Of a DNA stretch of 64,000 nucleotides, positions 46,903 to 59,190 are shown in pieces. A program made the translations under genes and the position numbers. This DNA is from Helicoverpa zea. Lineage: Eukaryota; Arthropoda; Insecta; Lepidoptera; Noctuidae. Every line of letters begins with the position of its first letter. Within the stretch, counting starts at the first letter, position 1. The DNA lies in the NCBI RefSeq assembly GCF_022581195.2, contig NC_061463.1:1860001-1924000 (forward strand). Direction: 5' to 3'. The notes beneath the pieces were generated by a model. The model worked only from the letters and a program-made list of their open reading frames with translations, did no database searches and had not been told where the DNA came from.

Positions 46903-47555
46903 CTTGCTGCATGTTGCTTGCTTACATTTTAAACGTACTGAGTTAAAAAATTAGAAGCTAAATAAATAAATTTTATGATGTCATTTAATAGTATTTTAGA
47001 AGTTTACTGTTAGAATGCATGCTACAAATTTAGATGCTAAAAAATAACCATCATGCGGAGTTGTATTTAGAGTGGTTTACTTAGAAGATAACGAGTGGCT
47101 GAGATAGTATTATATAGATGCTCGTTAATTGTGGCTGACTTAGTAATTAAGAAGGCAACATACATTATTCGGGGCGAATAATTATATTAAAAAGGAGCCT
47201 GTTTAATAAGCACCCTTTAAATATGAATTTCCTTAACTTTTAAATGCAAAAACTAGTGGATTTTTAAGGCAGAAGTCCTTCATAATTAATCCAAATCATG
47301 AGGCTGATTATTTAAGTGGTTTAATATTTAGTTAATTTTAAATTAAATGGCAATAACAATAAAAAATTGAATATAAATATGTTATTACGTTGCTTGTATT
47401 ACTTTGCCCAAAAGGTCATGGGCAATATGTATAGTGCCCGGTCAATTTGATTATTTGAATAATTATTATCAAATTGCACTCTCATATTGGGCATTTTTCA
47501 TAATGACCGGGCATTATGTATACTGCTCAATTTATCACTTGGTCCATAACATTAA

Positions 47556-50500
47556 CATTTTCAATACTAAGAATCAATCAAACAGGTTTGCGATTACAAT
47601 GAAACCTTAAAGTGTCTCCTATCTGATACTGTCATTTGTCCGTGATAATGACGGCAATATAATTCAACATTGTAAATACTTAAGTTATTATTAGTCACTA
47701 ATATTGCTAGTTAAACATATATCCTTACAGAATCGCAAGCGATATTTATGAATTTCATTCATATCAGCGGATTTTTAAATCGCTGATTTCAATACTTTGT
47801 ACCACACGCCATCATTCTTTATTCCAGTTGCGACCCTCAAAATAGAACTAGTGACAAATGATCTTCAATATTGGAAAAAAGCACCCCTACCATAATCGAA
47901 TATAACTTGTTTGTTCTTTAATAGTTTAACGGTTATTTTTTGCAAATGCAAAGATTGCTGATACGGTCCTTTCATATACGCCGGCTTAATAGCGACCATA
48001 TATTTTGTCACTGCATTGTAAATGTACACAAAAAGTTGATTAATATTGTTTAAATATTTGGCTTTGTTATTTTTAATGATTAATAAGGTGTTAACTTTTA
48101 TGGTGTGAGAATTAGCACATTCCTGTACTTAATTGGGTATTATAATAAGGATAACTTTTATCTGTCAGGATAGATGCGAAGAGCTTACTTTCAATAAAAT
48201 ATCGGAGTTTCCTTAAGAGTTGTTTCTAATGTATTTTTACCTCATCTGTATTAGGTTGTATAAAGACTGTTTTGGCATAAAATTTCAGGATGTGAAACAA
48301 ATCGTTATGTATTAACGTTCCGCTTTTTTAGTTTCATTGTGTGAACAGCGCGATTCGTTCCATTTATACCCTATTAATGTTATGAATTGATATTATAAAT
48401 CCCATTTACACTATATTATATGTTTCAATAGGCCATTGTGTCTGTTTTCACATACGCACAAATAAATACACAGTAACTGGGCCAGGTATGGTCACATGCC
48501 TAAATCAACAGTTTACAGTCGTAAACGATTGTTTAACAATTGTAGAAATCTAACGTTAAGGCGTACTAAATTTTGCAAAATAATGCATTTTGTCAGTTTC
48601 TTTTAGAAAATTTCTACATCTTGACATCTATTGGCCACTGTTTTCATGATTTACGTATGAATACTCCACTAATTTTTATTAGGTTCTCGCGGGTTAATCG
48701 CATCTGTGGAGCATCAATTTTACTAAATGCACAGTTATGTCGCAACTTATGGTACAAAATTCTCTTTCAAGTGACCATTTACGTCTTTCAAGTGACTATA
48801 ACTAACATGACAAAACACTTTTGGTAAATCAATAGTAATGATGACTGGATGGCGCTCACACGTTGAATGAGGTAGCTTACTCTAACACTACATTACAAAC
48901 GCCACCGTCACTTAACTCGAAAACGAACAAAAAACCAACTTTGTTTAAAGATGCATTCACGAAATTCTTTTTGTAGTTTTGTTTAGGAGCCGAAATGAAT
49001 TTGTTATGAGAAGAGATCTTTTGTGGCCCTCACAAGCGCACAGAAAGGCCGACACTATTACCATATATATTGTCCTATAGTTCTGTGATTGATAGTCTTT
49101 TTAGTGTGCAAGTTTGACAAGCCTAGAAATTATGCGGCGACTATTAACTATGTGGTTTTTGGAAATCATTTGCCGTAACATAGACTGTGATTAAGTTGGC
49201 TCACCTGACTTCAAAGGAAACTTTCTCCTTTGAAATATGCGTGCAATTCACAAAAAATAACAATGATACATATTTGTAATGACATTTTTAATTGTAGTTA
49301 TTTACATTCACGTGTTGGGCCGTCGATATAATTTAAAACGTTATCTGGAATCGCACCCTCAGCCCCTACATAATGATATGTTGGCAATTTGAGCCCACAT
49401 TTTGCGGTTGCATGCAAGCGGCATACGTTGCCAATTTTGTCATAAGGGCTTCAAGTCTGACTCATTCATAATTGTGACTGTTGCTCAAATGATTTTAATG
49501 ATATCAAAATTGAGTCCGATGATAAGGCTAACGTGAAGATGTTATCGTATGCGAATGGTGTGCGATATGTTTTTTTGAGCATTTTTATGGTAATTGGACT
49601 ACCTTATGGTTTTGGCTTTATTTGCTTGGTTACCCCTATATAACCTTAAGTTTTATTATATCTTCTGCATATTCATATAGTTTATTGCGTTCCATAATGT
49701 ACACAGAAGTGAAAAAAAAATGAGAATTAGAGACTAGGGAACTAAGATTAACTTCATTGTAATAATTTCACTTCGCGAATCATACGTAAATCCCACTAAA
49801 AGGGCTCTTAAGAGCTTTTAAAATACAATTGTTTACGTCCGCATCTTCATAGCTTACTAAACATTTCGTCAGCGATTGTCATTATGACGGGCGTCGGCCT
49901 AGCAACCGACTCTCTTTATTTATACTTTACTATTCGCGGGAGATAAGCGATTGACACTGTTTTCTTTCGGTCTTCGGTCCCTATCGTTAGTGGAAATGTA
50001 CTTTTGACCCGGATTATGTATTCTCTATTAATTTTATTTTAGTTCTGTATTAACTAGATAATATTAGTCGACTTTTAGACTTATTCCAATCTCAGCTATG
50101 TCGAAACGGTGTATTGTAGGTAGAGTATTGTAAAATAAATTTCATTTAAACGCTTTTACGTTTAAGTTATTGTATTTCCACTTCTTTCAAAAAAGGTCTT
50201 GATATCTGTGAACCAAAGACAGCATTGCCCAACATACCACGATATGAAAGTCTAATTCACTTCCTGTTAAATTATTAGAGACATATCTATCTAAATATGG
50301 TACAAGATGGTCAGATTACAATGCACCTTGAATAAAACCTATTTTGAAATAACTTTCCTCTCGTAACGAGCCTTAAAACTAAAAACGTTAATGAACCGTT
50401 GATTTTATGTATTGTGGGAGTATTTAACTTCAAAGTTAATACTGCCATGCGGGTAGTTCAATACACATTTTAATCTTTAACTTTGTAAACAAAAAAAGTC

Positions 50501-53500
50501 GCAGGCAATTGAAATTTTTGAATCCCACCAGTGGGCCAATACGGGATCATTCCAAACATTGAGCGGACGATTATTATTAAGTCATTAATATACACAGTAA
50601 CGTATGTCCGTAGAATGGTACCCGCATTGTGCGCACGCGTCTCTAATGAATTTTGGAATCGGACCCCATATTGTATTTTTTTCTGACGTTTAGAATTGAC
50701 TGCGTGTGGGCACGTTTTGGCTGCAGATTAACTTGCATTGTTTTTTTTTGCTTTATCCTTATTTATGTTAATTTAATATTTTAATAAATAAAGCTAAACA
50801 TGAGCCGATCTATTATACACAATTTGCTATTATTTATAATGTGTTTTATACTAAAAATATTTTTTTGGAATGTTTTGAAGTTCTCTTCCTTCCTATAATA
50901 AATGTCCGTGTATTTTTAGACTTACGCAACCGTTAACGGCAGCTAAAAGGAGTCAGTTAACTTCCTTAATAATGTTGATAAATTCATTAACATCGGCCGT
51001 TTATTTAACGTTGATGATGTTTACTCTATCATTATTTAACATAAATTGTAGTAATATATTCTAAAATATTTATTTCTAAAGTATCCAGACATGAATGGTT
51101 GCCACTTCGAATCTATTCAGCATTATTTTTATTGCATCTTAAAACCTACTGAGAGTATTTTAAAACGGTACATTTCTTATATCAGACATTTGTATCTTTT
51201 TTATTTCAAGCATGGGGAATTTATGCCCCTCATGGGAATCACTCAACGGGATCGTGCCAAAACGTTTCTGACGTATGTAAACAAAACCCTTAAATAAAAT
51301 AAAAGTTAAACCGGAAACTATAGCCAGTGTCAACATGATCCTTCTGCGAAACTGCAATTAGCCAGCCTACATTATAAAAACTTCGGCTTAAGCAAATAAC
51401 AATCGTTGTAAAAACCATGGAGATTTACCGAATTTAACAACATTCGGTTTTGAACTTGGGGCTTTTGCCATCACGTTTGTTGTTAAGAAGATACGTTTAC
51501 TGTTGAATGATACTAAAGTTTGATAGTGGTAAATTCAAATTAGATTTTTCAAGCTTTTATTTTCATCTTTAGTATTCTAGGAATTGGTTCAAATGCATCT
51601 TTGTTGCGAAATGAGAAAGTCTGAAGTAATTTAAATTTAGTTCGTTTTACATGTTTTTCAATACGCTTAAATGGTATCAATTGGTAAGTAGTGGTGACTA
51701 TGCATTATCTAACCAAACACATTTATCGAGCGAAGTGTTATGAATTACCAACATGGCGTTACAAAATTCAAATACTAATATCAGTTTTTTGTGAGTGTCG
51801 CATTCTTGGTTGATAAGGACATAAGTAAAGTTTCCACTGCGGCCTCTGACGAAACGAAGTGGAGTCACGACCTCCCATAACTGTTATCTTGAACGATAGC
51901 GTTATGTGACAACGACCGATAAGTCCCCGCTACTCACGTCGTCATCACGATTTATGATTTTTAACGGTCCAACTTTAGGCGCCTTTCCTCAAAATTTTCA
52001 AACAAATAAAAAAGCCGACTAGGTTTTTGCGGCGTTCAATTTCGATTTGTCTGGTTTGTTTTGTTGTGGGGACGTGATGAAATTGGTTCTATTTAATAAT
52101 ATCACAGCCATTTGATAGATATTATGATGAATATTTCCATAAATTAAAATTTTTCTGTATACTTTTTGCTATAACATGTCAGACTTCAATAAAGGCCAAT
52201 ACATGACCCTACTTTAAAGTGCTATAAAACAAGCCTAAACGCAATGACACGATAAAAAAAACATTCATATTTGGATGATCGTCGCATAACAGTAATAAAC
52301 GCTATGCATGACTTATTCAGCGCTACTACTGTTTATATGACGTATGAGGGGCGCTCCATGAAGGTACCATTTGCCTGATTGACTTAGAGATAAAACAGAA
52401 AATTATGAGCCTCGCTGCCGTTGTGGAACAACCAATAAATTTATAGTGTTTCTAATTTAGAAATGGATCCTGCTTTAGTGTGGTCGCGATCTTTTTGTTA
52501 CAAGCTTTTACAGGATTAGTGTTTTAGCAGGTATTTGTGTGGCTTTGCATATTTGCGCTGGCTGTGTCCGAACAGCTTTATTTTTCGAATTATAACCGGA
52601 ATTAGGATTATTCTGATGTACCTAGATAAATTTTGAAGCTTTGTATGCATTTTGGGAGTCAAAGGACTCGTACTACTCTAATGTTGTGTGTACTTTCAAG
52701 AATCATAAAGTTAAATGACAGTGCAAAAGTCTTATGTTTTTATAGTATTGCTTTTTTCTTTTCTTATTACATACTTTACTTTAATGATATTTAGGTACCG
52801 TATTATTTTTAACTTTTCATATTGTTGCTAAAATGCTGCTTATCATATATGTTAGAGATAGATGTAACACAATCTGGCGAGCTTTTGAACATTACATTAA
52901 AATCAAAAGAAACTTATAAAAGTATTCCATCAAGGGAGTGTCTGAAAGCCATTACTGAGTTCTGAGCATTTTTACAGATACACAAGATTTTAGTGAGAGT
53001 GTCATTTCATTTGGCAGATTCTTGTAATTTTGACGCTTAAATTCCATGAACTTTTGAAATATGTAGAAAGGTCGTAAAAATCGGGAGGTGACCCCTGTAA
53101 TAAATGGCAACCGTGCTTTTAACTAATTTCCTACAGTCTTAAAAATATTAATGCTCAATAAAGGATGGTCTTTTAAGACATGACAAACTGATTTTTGTTA
53201 AACTCCAGGGTGCAGGAATGCACTTGATAAGCAGTCTAAACTTTAACTAATTATTTTAACTAATTATTAATTTTACTATTAAACGTGTGTGCTTTATTTA
53301 ATTTTAAAGCGGTATTGTACGAGGTCTTGTCGGCCCCTAAAGTGTGTGAGGTCTAACAAGCCACACATTTGACGAGCAATGAATACTACAGGAGTCGCGA
53401 ACACGCCATCATTTATTAACAAAATTGAACCGGCATTCTAAACCGAGGGACCGAATTTACGTTCAGCTTCCTTTCGGCGGAAGAGTAATCACGATAAAGC

Positions 53501-55313
53501 AAAGAGAACCTCTTTAGGATAAACCGGCCGTGTTGTATGAGCCCTCTGATCTCTTAATTCTGCTAAATGAACAGGTTTGTCTGAATTTGTCGGTCGATGC
53601 CAAGGGCAACAGACAATGTGACTTCTATGTGCCTTTGGGCACAGGGAGGTAAATAAACTAAATACTCGCATTACTAACTGGAGTGTGGTTTCGCTATATC
53701 AAAGGCTTTATTAATTAACATGTCTGGTGATTAGTACGTGTAAAAAGAAAACGGTATTTTGCGTGTGTGTATGTTGCTGTTAAAGAGCAATTTCTAACTT
53801 CTTATATATTTTTTTGTTTTGTTCTGTTAGTTGTATTGCTCATATTTCAATGTTCTTTAGTGCGAAAACTTAACTACAGATATGGATATGTGCACCGGAT
53901 TCTTAAAAGACCCCGCCATAAAAGGCAGTGAGTAATTCCCGTGGGTGGATTGTGATTTGTGTTGGTCCGTTTGACGTCATCTCTAAATAGCTGCATCAAA
54001 CCCAACGAATTCAAAACAGTATTCAAATATCGCATGAAAACGAAACAGTTTACGCACGTGAACTTGACATTGACATGATTCCGTTTGACACATACAACTG
54101 ACAAACATATTTGATGGCTCGTTACATAGTCATGTTCCCACAACTGTCGCGACGGCGCATACGATTAAACCAAAACTTTAGGCTGTTTGTACACTGCCTA
54201 ACAAGACACATAAAACTGTCAATAGAAATGTAATCTTTTACTGTTTGAGAGCAATATCAATGATCATTCAATTGTCGTGTGTGAGGCGACTACTTACTTT
54301 GAAGTATTCAACTGAATTGAACCTTGAGTGTATTGTAGTCAGTTTTATTGCATGTTATATCATTATAAAATATGATAAAGATTTTTTGCAAGAAATAAAA
54401 TTATTCACTCATGGTACGAACCTAACCATATGAGATAAGTGACAATCAATAGTCGCGTGGTAAGATATAAAAGTTGTTTTGACTGTTACACAATATTGCA
54501 ATTAAATAATTATTGTGGTGCAAATATTACATCAGAAATTATCTAGCAAGCAGCACTTTGGACATTGATTCCTGGAAATGCGACGATCATAATGACATTG
54601 GTTTTATAATTTATCAGTTATGGGCATGGTGATAGGCGAAGACGCCAAGCCTAACAGATTTGTTTAACATTCGTGACAAAGCAAATATTAATTCAACTTT
54701 TTTTCCTTGACCCAGGATATTTGCAAAAAGGAAATTTGCGTGCAGAACACATGTATTTTGACTCCGTGCGTCAATGCGTGAATATTTCGACACTAAACGA
54801 ATTCCCTTTTAAAATGCTAATAATATTCAAGCTCAGCGGACGCACTTCGTTTCGACCACGGAGATTTTAGCTCGCAGATAATGCTGAGATTAATACGAAC
54901 GACGCCTGGAGGCGAGTTAATGTTTTAGTTCGCAACAATGTCCGCCATTTGCAATTTTGTAAGCACTTGGTAGGATAACTGCACTCGACCGCCATAAAGT
55001 TGACCTTCATTAATGGCGCCTTATCTTCCTCATAGTTTATTGTCACGGTGCACCTAAACATCGTACTATATTGCCTGCGTTAATATTTATACACTGATTT
55101 ATTACGTTTTGTTTAAGACCAACAGCGAGATATTTCTGGACGGATGGTTCCTATTCGAAACAATTCTATTTCTGCTTGCTTGCGGTTAAGTGGTTTGGCA
55201 AAACATTTTTGGCTTTCAAATCATTGTTAGTAATAATTTAGGCTCACTGTTTATATTTCAAATCTGTGAGGAATTTATAGACTTAATTCAATAAACGCGA
55301 TTTGTTTTTACAG
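47556..55313. other. Long non-coding stretch
   Basis: No supported gene, repeat or RNA gene. The frames present are short and unrelated to any family that I recognise. Confidence 0.4.
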
Positions 55314-55356
55314 TTTGCTTATTCAGAGTATTCCAATATAGACTTCATAAAACTTC
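55314..55356 (+). other. Candidate 43-nt exon
   Basis: A strong acceptor (TTTGTTTTTACAG) and a consensus donor (CTTC|GTAAGT) bound 43 nt. One frame is open (FAYSEYSNIDFIKL), but joining it to the next candidate exon (58362) in that frame meets a stop. A non-coding leader exon or a cryptic pair is therefore as likely as a coding exon. Confidence 0.25.
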
Positions 55357-56074
55357 GTAAGTATTCAATGCAGATTGTTTTTGCTGCAATAAGAAAAAGA
55401 ATTCTTGCGAACTATTTGTATTTTGCAATAAAACGTGGTATCGGTACGATTTATAGTTTAATGCGAAAGTTTCCCCGAAATATTTTCCTTTTCACCTCTT
55501 GTCTGGCCAAGTCCTCATCGGAATCCAATATAGGCGTAATTTTTTTACGCTAATTTCAGCCACGCGAACTTTTGCCAAACTGTTTCTGTCTAGTATTCTG
55601 AGAAAGCCAGTTCACTGCACCCACTGGAGTGCCCTCTGCGTAGAAAATTAGATTTTTCAACTTTCTACGATATAAATAAAGTGTTGGTAGTTCGTGCCTC
55701 CGCCGCAGTTAGGTGTTTTCGGGCGTTTCTCAATTGTCTGTTATTACACTTTGCATGCAACTTAGTTTTAACCTGTCGAGTCGCTTTTTAATATTCTTTT
55801 ATTTTTATTGTATCGTCTGTTGTTTTTAATTACGAAAGTTTCGTTTTAGGGGTTGGCGTGGATTAGATTTTGTGTTTTGATAATTTTGTTGGTTTTGAAC
55901 TGTTTTAGCTATAGCCACAATGATTTACAAAACAGTACCTATTTTTATTCAAGTATATTTAAAATATGTTTTTTACAGTTAAATAAACGAAAACCACAAG
56001 TAAATTCGAAACAAATAATTATTTTTTAGACATATTACGTGACTCAAAAATATTCTCCCATAAAATATTTCAGA

Positions 56075-56244
56075 TGTTTTCCTTCACCTTTTTATCAGTC
56101 ATACCTGGACCACAAACTAACCTGGACTATAAAGTCTGAAATCACCAACCCGAATTGAGCAAGCGTGGTGATTAATGCTCAATCCTTCTCCATGTGAGAG
56201 GAGGCCTGTGCCCAGCAGTGGGACGATAAAAAAGGCTGTAACAG
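56075..56244 (+). mobile_element. LINE 3' tail insertion with 14-bp target duplication
   Basis: The same family tail as 29745-29829 but longer (170 bp), including 'CCAACCCGAATTGAGCAAGC' and 'GTGAGAGGAGGCCTGTGCCC'. It ends AAAAAAGGCTGTAACAG. The 14-mer TAAAATATTTCAGA is duplicated exactly (56061-56074 and 56245-56258). Confidence 0.85.
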
Positions 56245-56258
56245 TAAAATATTTCAGA

Positions 56259-58361
56259 ATTACAACTCATACTTGCCCAATTAAAACTCATTCAGTTTTC
56301 ACATTTTATTACATTCAAAATATAAAACAAGCTATCTTCGCGAAAAATCACAAGTTTGTACCACGTAGCCACGTAACATGGAAAGACCGCATTCGGCTTG
56401 AAATCTCGCCGCATTCTGCATTGCAGCATTGGGGCGGTTAGCCGCTGCAAAATTGTTGTTTATGCACCACCCCCGGCCATTACTGAAATTATATCACGGT
56501 ATTACCGATGTTTACTGAATACCGATCTGATAGTTGTTTAGCTATTTTTGTGGGCATATTACGGCTTGTTGTGTTTTTTTTTGTATTATTGCATACTAGA
56601 AAGAACGCATTAAGGCATTCTTGTTGCATAAAAATTCGATAATGAATTTTGCTCACTAGTAGAATTAAAATTTTGAGACTCTTCATTATGTATTTTTGCG
56701 GACGCAACGGATTGTTGTGCTGTTGCATTTTAGGGTTTACTGTTTCAAGGATGAGTGGTTAATTAGTCCTCATTAAACGGCGTAGTTTTCAGTTCTAGTA
56801 AACTTGTATTCCTTAAAATATATCCCACAAGAATTATAGCAAAGAGACATTTACAACGGAGTAACACATGTGTCGTGTTGGCTAGTCATACTGCAGTTGG
56901 AAAATACCGGGTCGTAAACAGGATGCATGATTTAGCAAACAGATCTAACACAATATTTGTGTGTAGATTAGTAGTCTGTGACGTCATAGACACACCTTGT
57001 CTGTGCACCTACATGTACCAACACTCACTGAAAAAAATATTAGCAAAGGTCGTTACACTTTCATACTAAATAAAATTTTATCATCCACACATTAGCAATG
57101 CTACATTTTTTTGTTTATTTTGTTACGCTAACAAGCTCAAAATGTATGTTTCTTTCCTATTTTTAATTAGTCCCACGTCCACTTATGTCCAATTAAGTCT
57201 TTAAAACATGTCACACATGACAGAAACCTGACTTCCAAAGTACGAGCACATGAGAAAACTAATTTGTAACTCGGTAAAAAGTTTAATTATATTTTGAACT
57301 TTAATTAATTAATTTAAAGTTGAATCTTGCGTGTAATGCTTCGTCACAATGTAATGGTATGTTGGTGTACTCTGATGTTTACCCATCACTTGAGCTTTGA
57401 TTTCGTCATTAGCATACTAGTGTAAGTTGACCCATTATTCTACATACTGATGTTTGTGTTATGTTCCTGTTGCATGGTTCAAGTGACGATGGTGTTCAAA
57501 TACGTGGAAACTTTTCGTCAATCCATCATGTCGACACGGTTCTGTGTGAACGGCTTAGATAACGTATCGTACGGTTACGTGCCGGACGGAATTTGAATGA
57601 ACGATTAAATTTTTTGTTGGACTTCAAATACTTTGATTTGCAGTGGCAGTTTTTTTTGTAGGGAAGTAAATATTTGGTATATCTGATAAATATGATTGTG
57701 CATTTTCCCAGTGATAGAGTTATGTCGCTTCCTCAAAAATATTTTATTCAATTATTTTTTTTCTGAAAATAACAGGCAACCTGTTTTGTTAAATGAAATT
57801 AACGAGCGATGAAAATTAACAAGCAATAGTTACCATTTAGGAAGGCTAATAAATAATTGTCACTTATGAATAGTTATGAGTAAATACTGGAATATATTCT
57901 TGAACGGGAATGTTCCCGTGGTTTTGGACTTGGTAACCAGCATTCTGTGGTTTTAATTACTCTTTTTGAATATTAAGTAAGACACAATGGGTCACATTTA
58001 TCATTGGTTTAATTTCCATGATTCCTTGAGATTGTTTTTTAACTTCCGACAGTTTTAGGTAGCCAAGGATTATAATTTTCAAATTCCTTGTCAATTTAGA
58101 CCTTAAACAATTCTACTATACTTTTTAATTTAAAAGTAATGCAATCTGGGACTATAGTTTACGCTTCTAATGAGATTAAATAAATCTTTTATTTTAGTTA
58201 AGTCTGCATAATGAAGTAATTAAAATTGAGACGTTTTGTCTGTCTCACTTTAATCTGAGTTGAGCAATATCCTTGTTTTGTCTACGTAGTCCGTTGCCAA
58301 GCCGATAAACAGCGTTTAACTATCCGTAATCGATCAGTAATATTCCATTTGGTTGTTTCAG
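56259..58361. other. Non-coding, nothing recognised
   Basis: AT-rich; no gene or repeat supported. Confidence 0.4.
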
Positions 58362-58399
58362 ATTCATGCGGTTCACTGGCCGATAAACTGTGATAACAA
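58362..58399 (+). other. Candidate 38-nt exon
   Basis: The acceptor TTTGGTTGTTTCAG and the donor ACAA|GTGAGT bound 38 nt that are open in one frame (IHAVHWPINCDN). Strength comes only from the paired splice signals. It may be a leader exon of a long plus-strand gene. Confidence 0.25.
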
Positions 58400-59120
58400 G
58401 TGAGTTTTAACATTTCTGGTCTGCTCGAATTTTATTCGCGATAGTCTGTTGCTATGCGGGATTTCTGTAAATATGCTAGCGTTGGTTGTATTTCAGGCCT
58501 TTTTACATACACACTGCTTTGTTATAAATTGCACTCGAATGCAAAATTACCCTAGTTATTGATTGATTATAACGCAAGCTTTAGTTTTTTTAAACGAATT
58601 CTCATAAACAAATAAATATGTAATACTAATGAACTCTTCATAAAATAGTTTTACATACATCAGCAATGGCCATTATAGCATTTGTTGAAAGTGTTCTACG
58701 CTGCCATGCCAAATTGCCAATATTTTTTTTGTCATATTGCTATCAACTGACCTGTCAATTGTTGTCAAGCCGTTTAGGAGTTCGTTGCTCCTATCTTAGT
58801 CTTCTCACCGTCTGTACATTTTGTACCAAGTGTGCCTACTTACCTACGAAATTGATTGATTCGATTGATAGTCCTATCAGGCAGTGAACTATGCTGAATT
58901 TTCTAATGGGAAGTGCCTATTATCGCTGTAGACGGATTACCGAATCCGTACCACTGAATCTATTGTCTTTTGGCATGTTGTTATGGAAGATATTAACCGT
59001 AATTATATTTATGATAACTGTACATAGGTACATAAGTTCTCAGGGTCTCATATTGTTGTGTGCAATTGTCACTTTAAGTTAGAGCTTTACCTTCTTTTTT
59101 AACGACGTCAAGATTCATCA
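58400..59120. other. Non-coding, nothing recognised
   Basis: No gene supported. An orphan minus-strand donor (CGTAG|GTAAGT) lies at 58838-58843. Confidence 0.4.
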
Positions 59121-59190
59121 AATGACTCCCGCTGTGGGTTAGCAGCGGTGAGGGAGTGTCAGACTCTTACTGACTAAAAACCGTCATGTT
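59121..59190 (+). repeat. Degenerate lepidopteran SINE-like repeat
   Basis: 'AATGACTCCCGCTGTGGGTT', then 'GAGGGAGTGTCAGACTCTTA' CTGACTAAAAACCGTC. The string GGGAGTGTCAGACTCTTACTGAC is a hallmark of a repeat that I recall as abundant in noctuid moths. Only the central portion is recognisable. Confidence 0.7.

Larger units (their letters stand above)
46286..47551. mobile_element. TTAA-flanked 1.27 kb non-autonomous element
   Basis: Inverted ends TGTTATGGACCA(T/A)GTGAT are each bordered directly by TTAA (46282-46285 and 47552-47555), the target duplication of piggyBac-type transposition. Subterminal repeats of ATAATGCCCG / CGGGCATTAT fill both ends, including the near-perfect palindrome at 46309-46330. 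No transposase is encoded. A LINE tail and a GC-rich palindromic repeat are nested inside. The ends do not start with CCC as in canonical piggyBac, so the family is uncertain. Confidence 0.65.
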
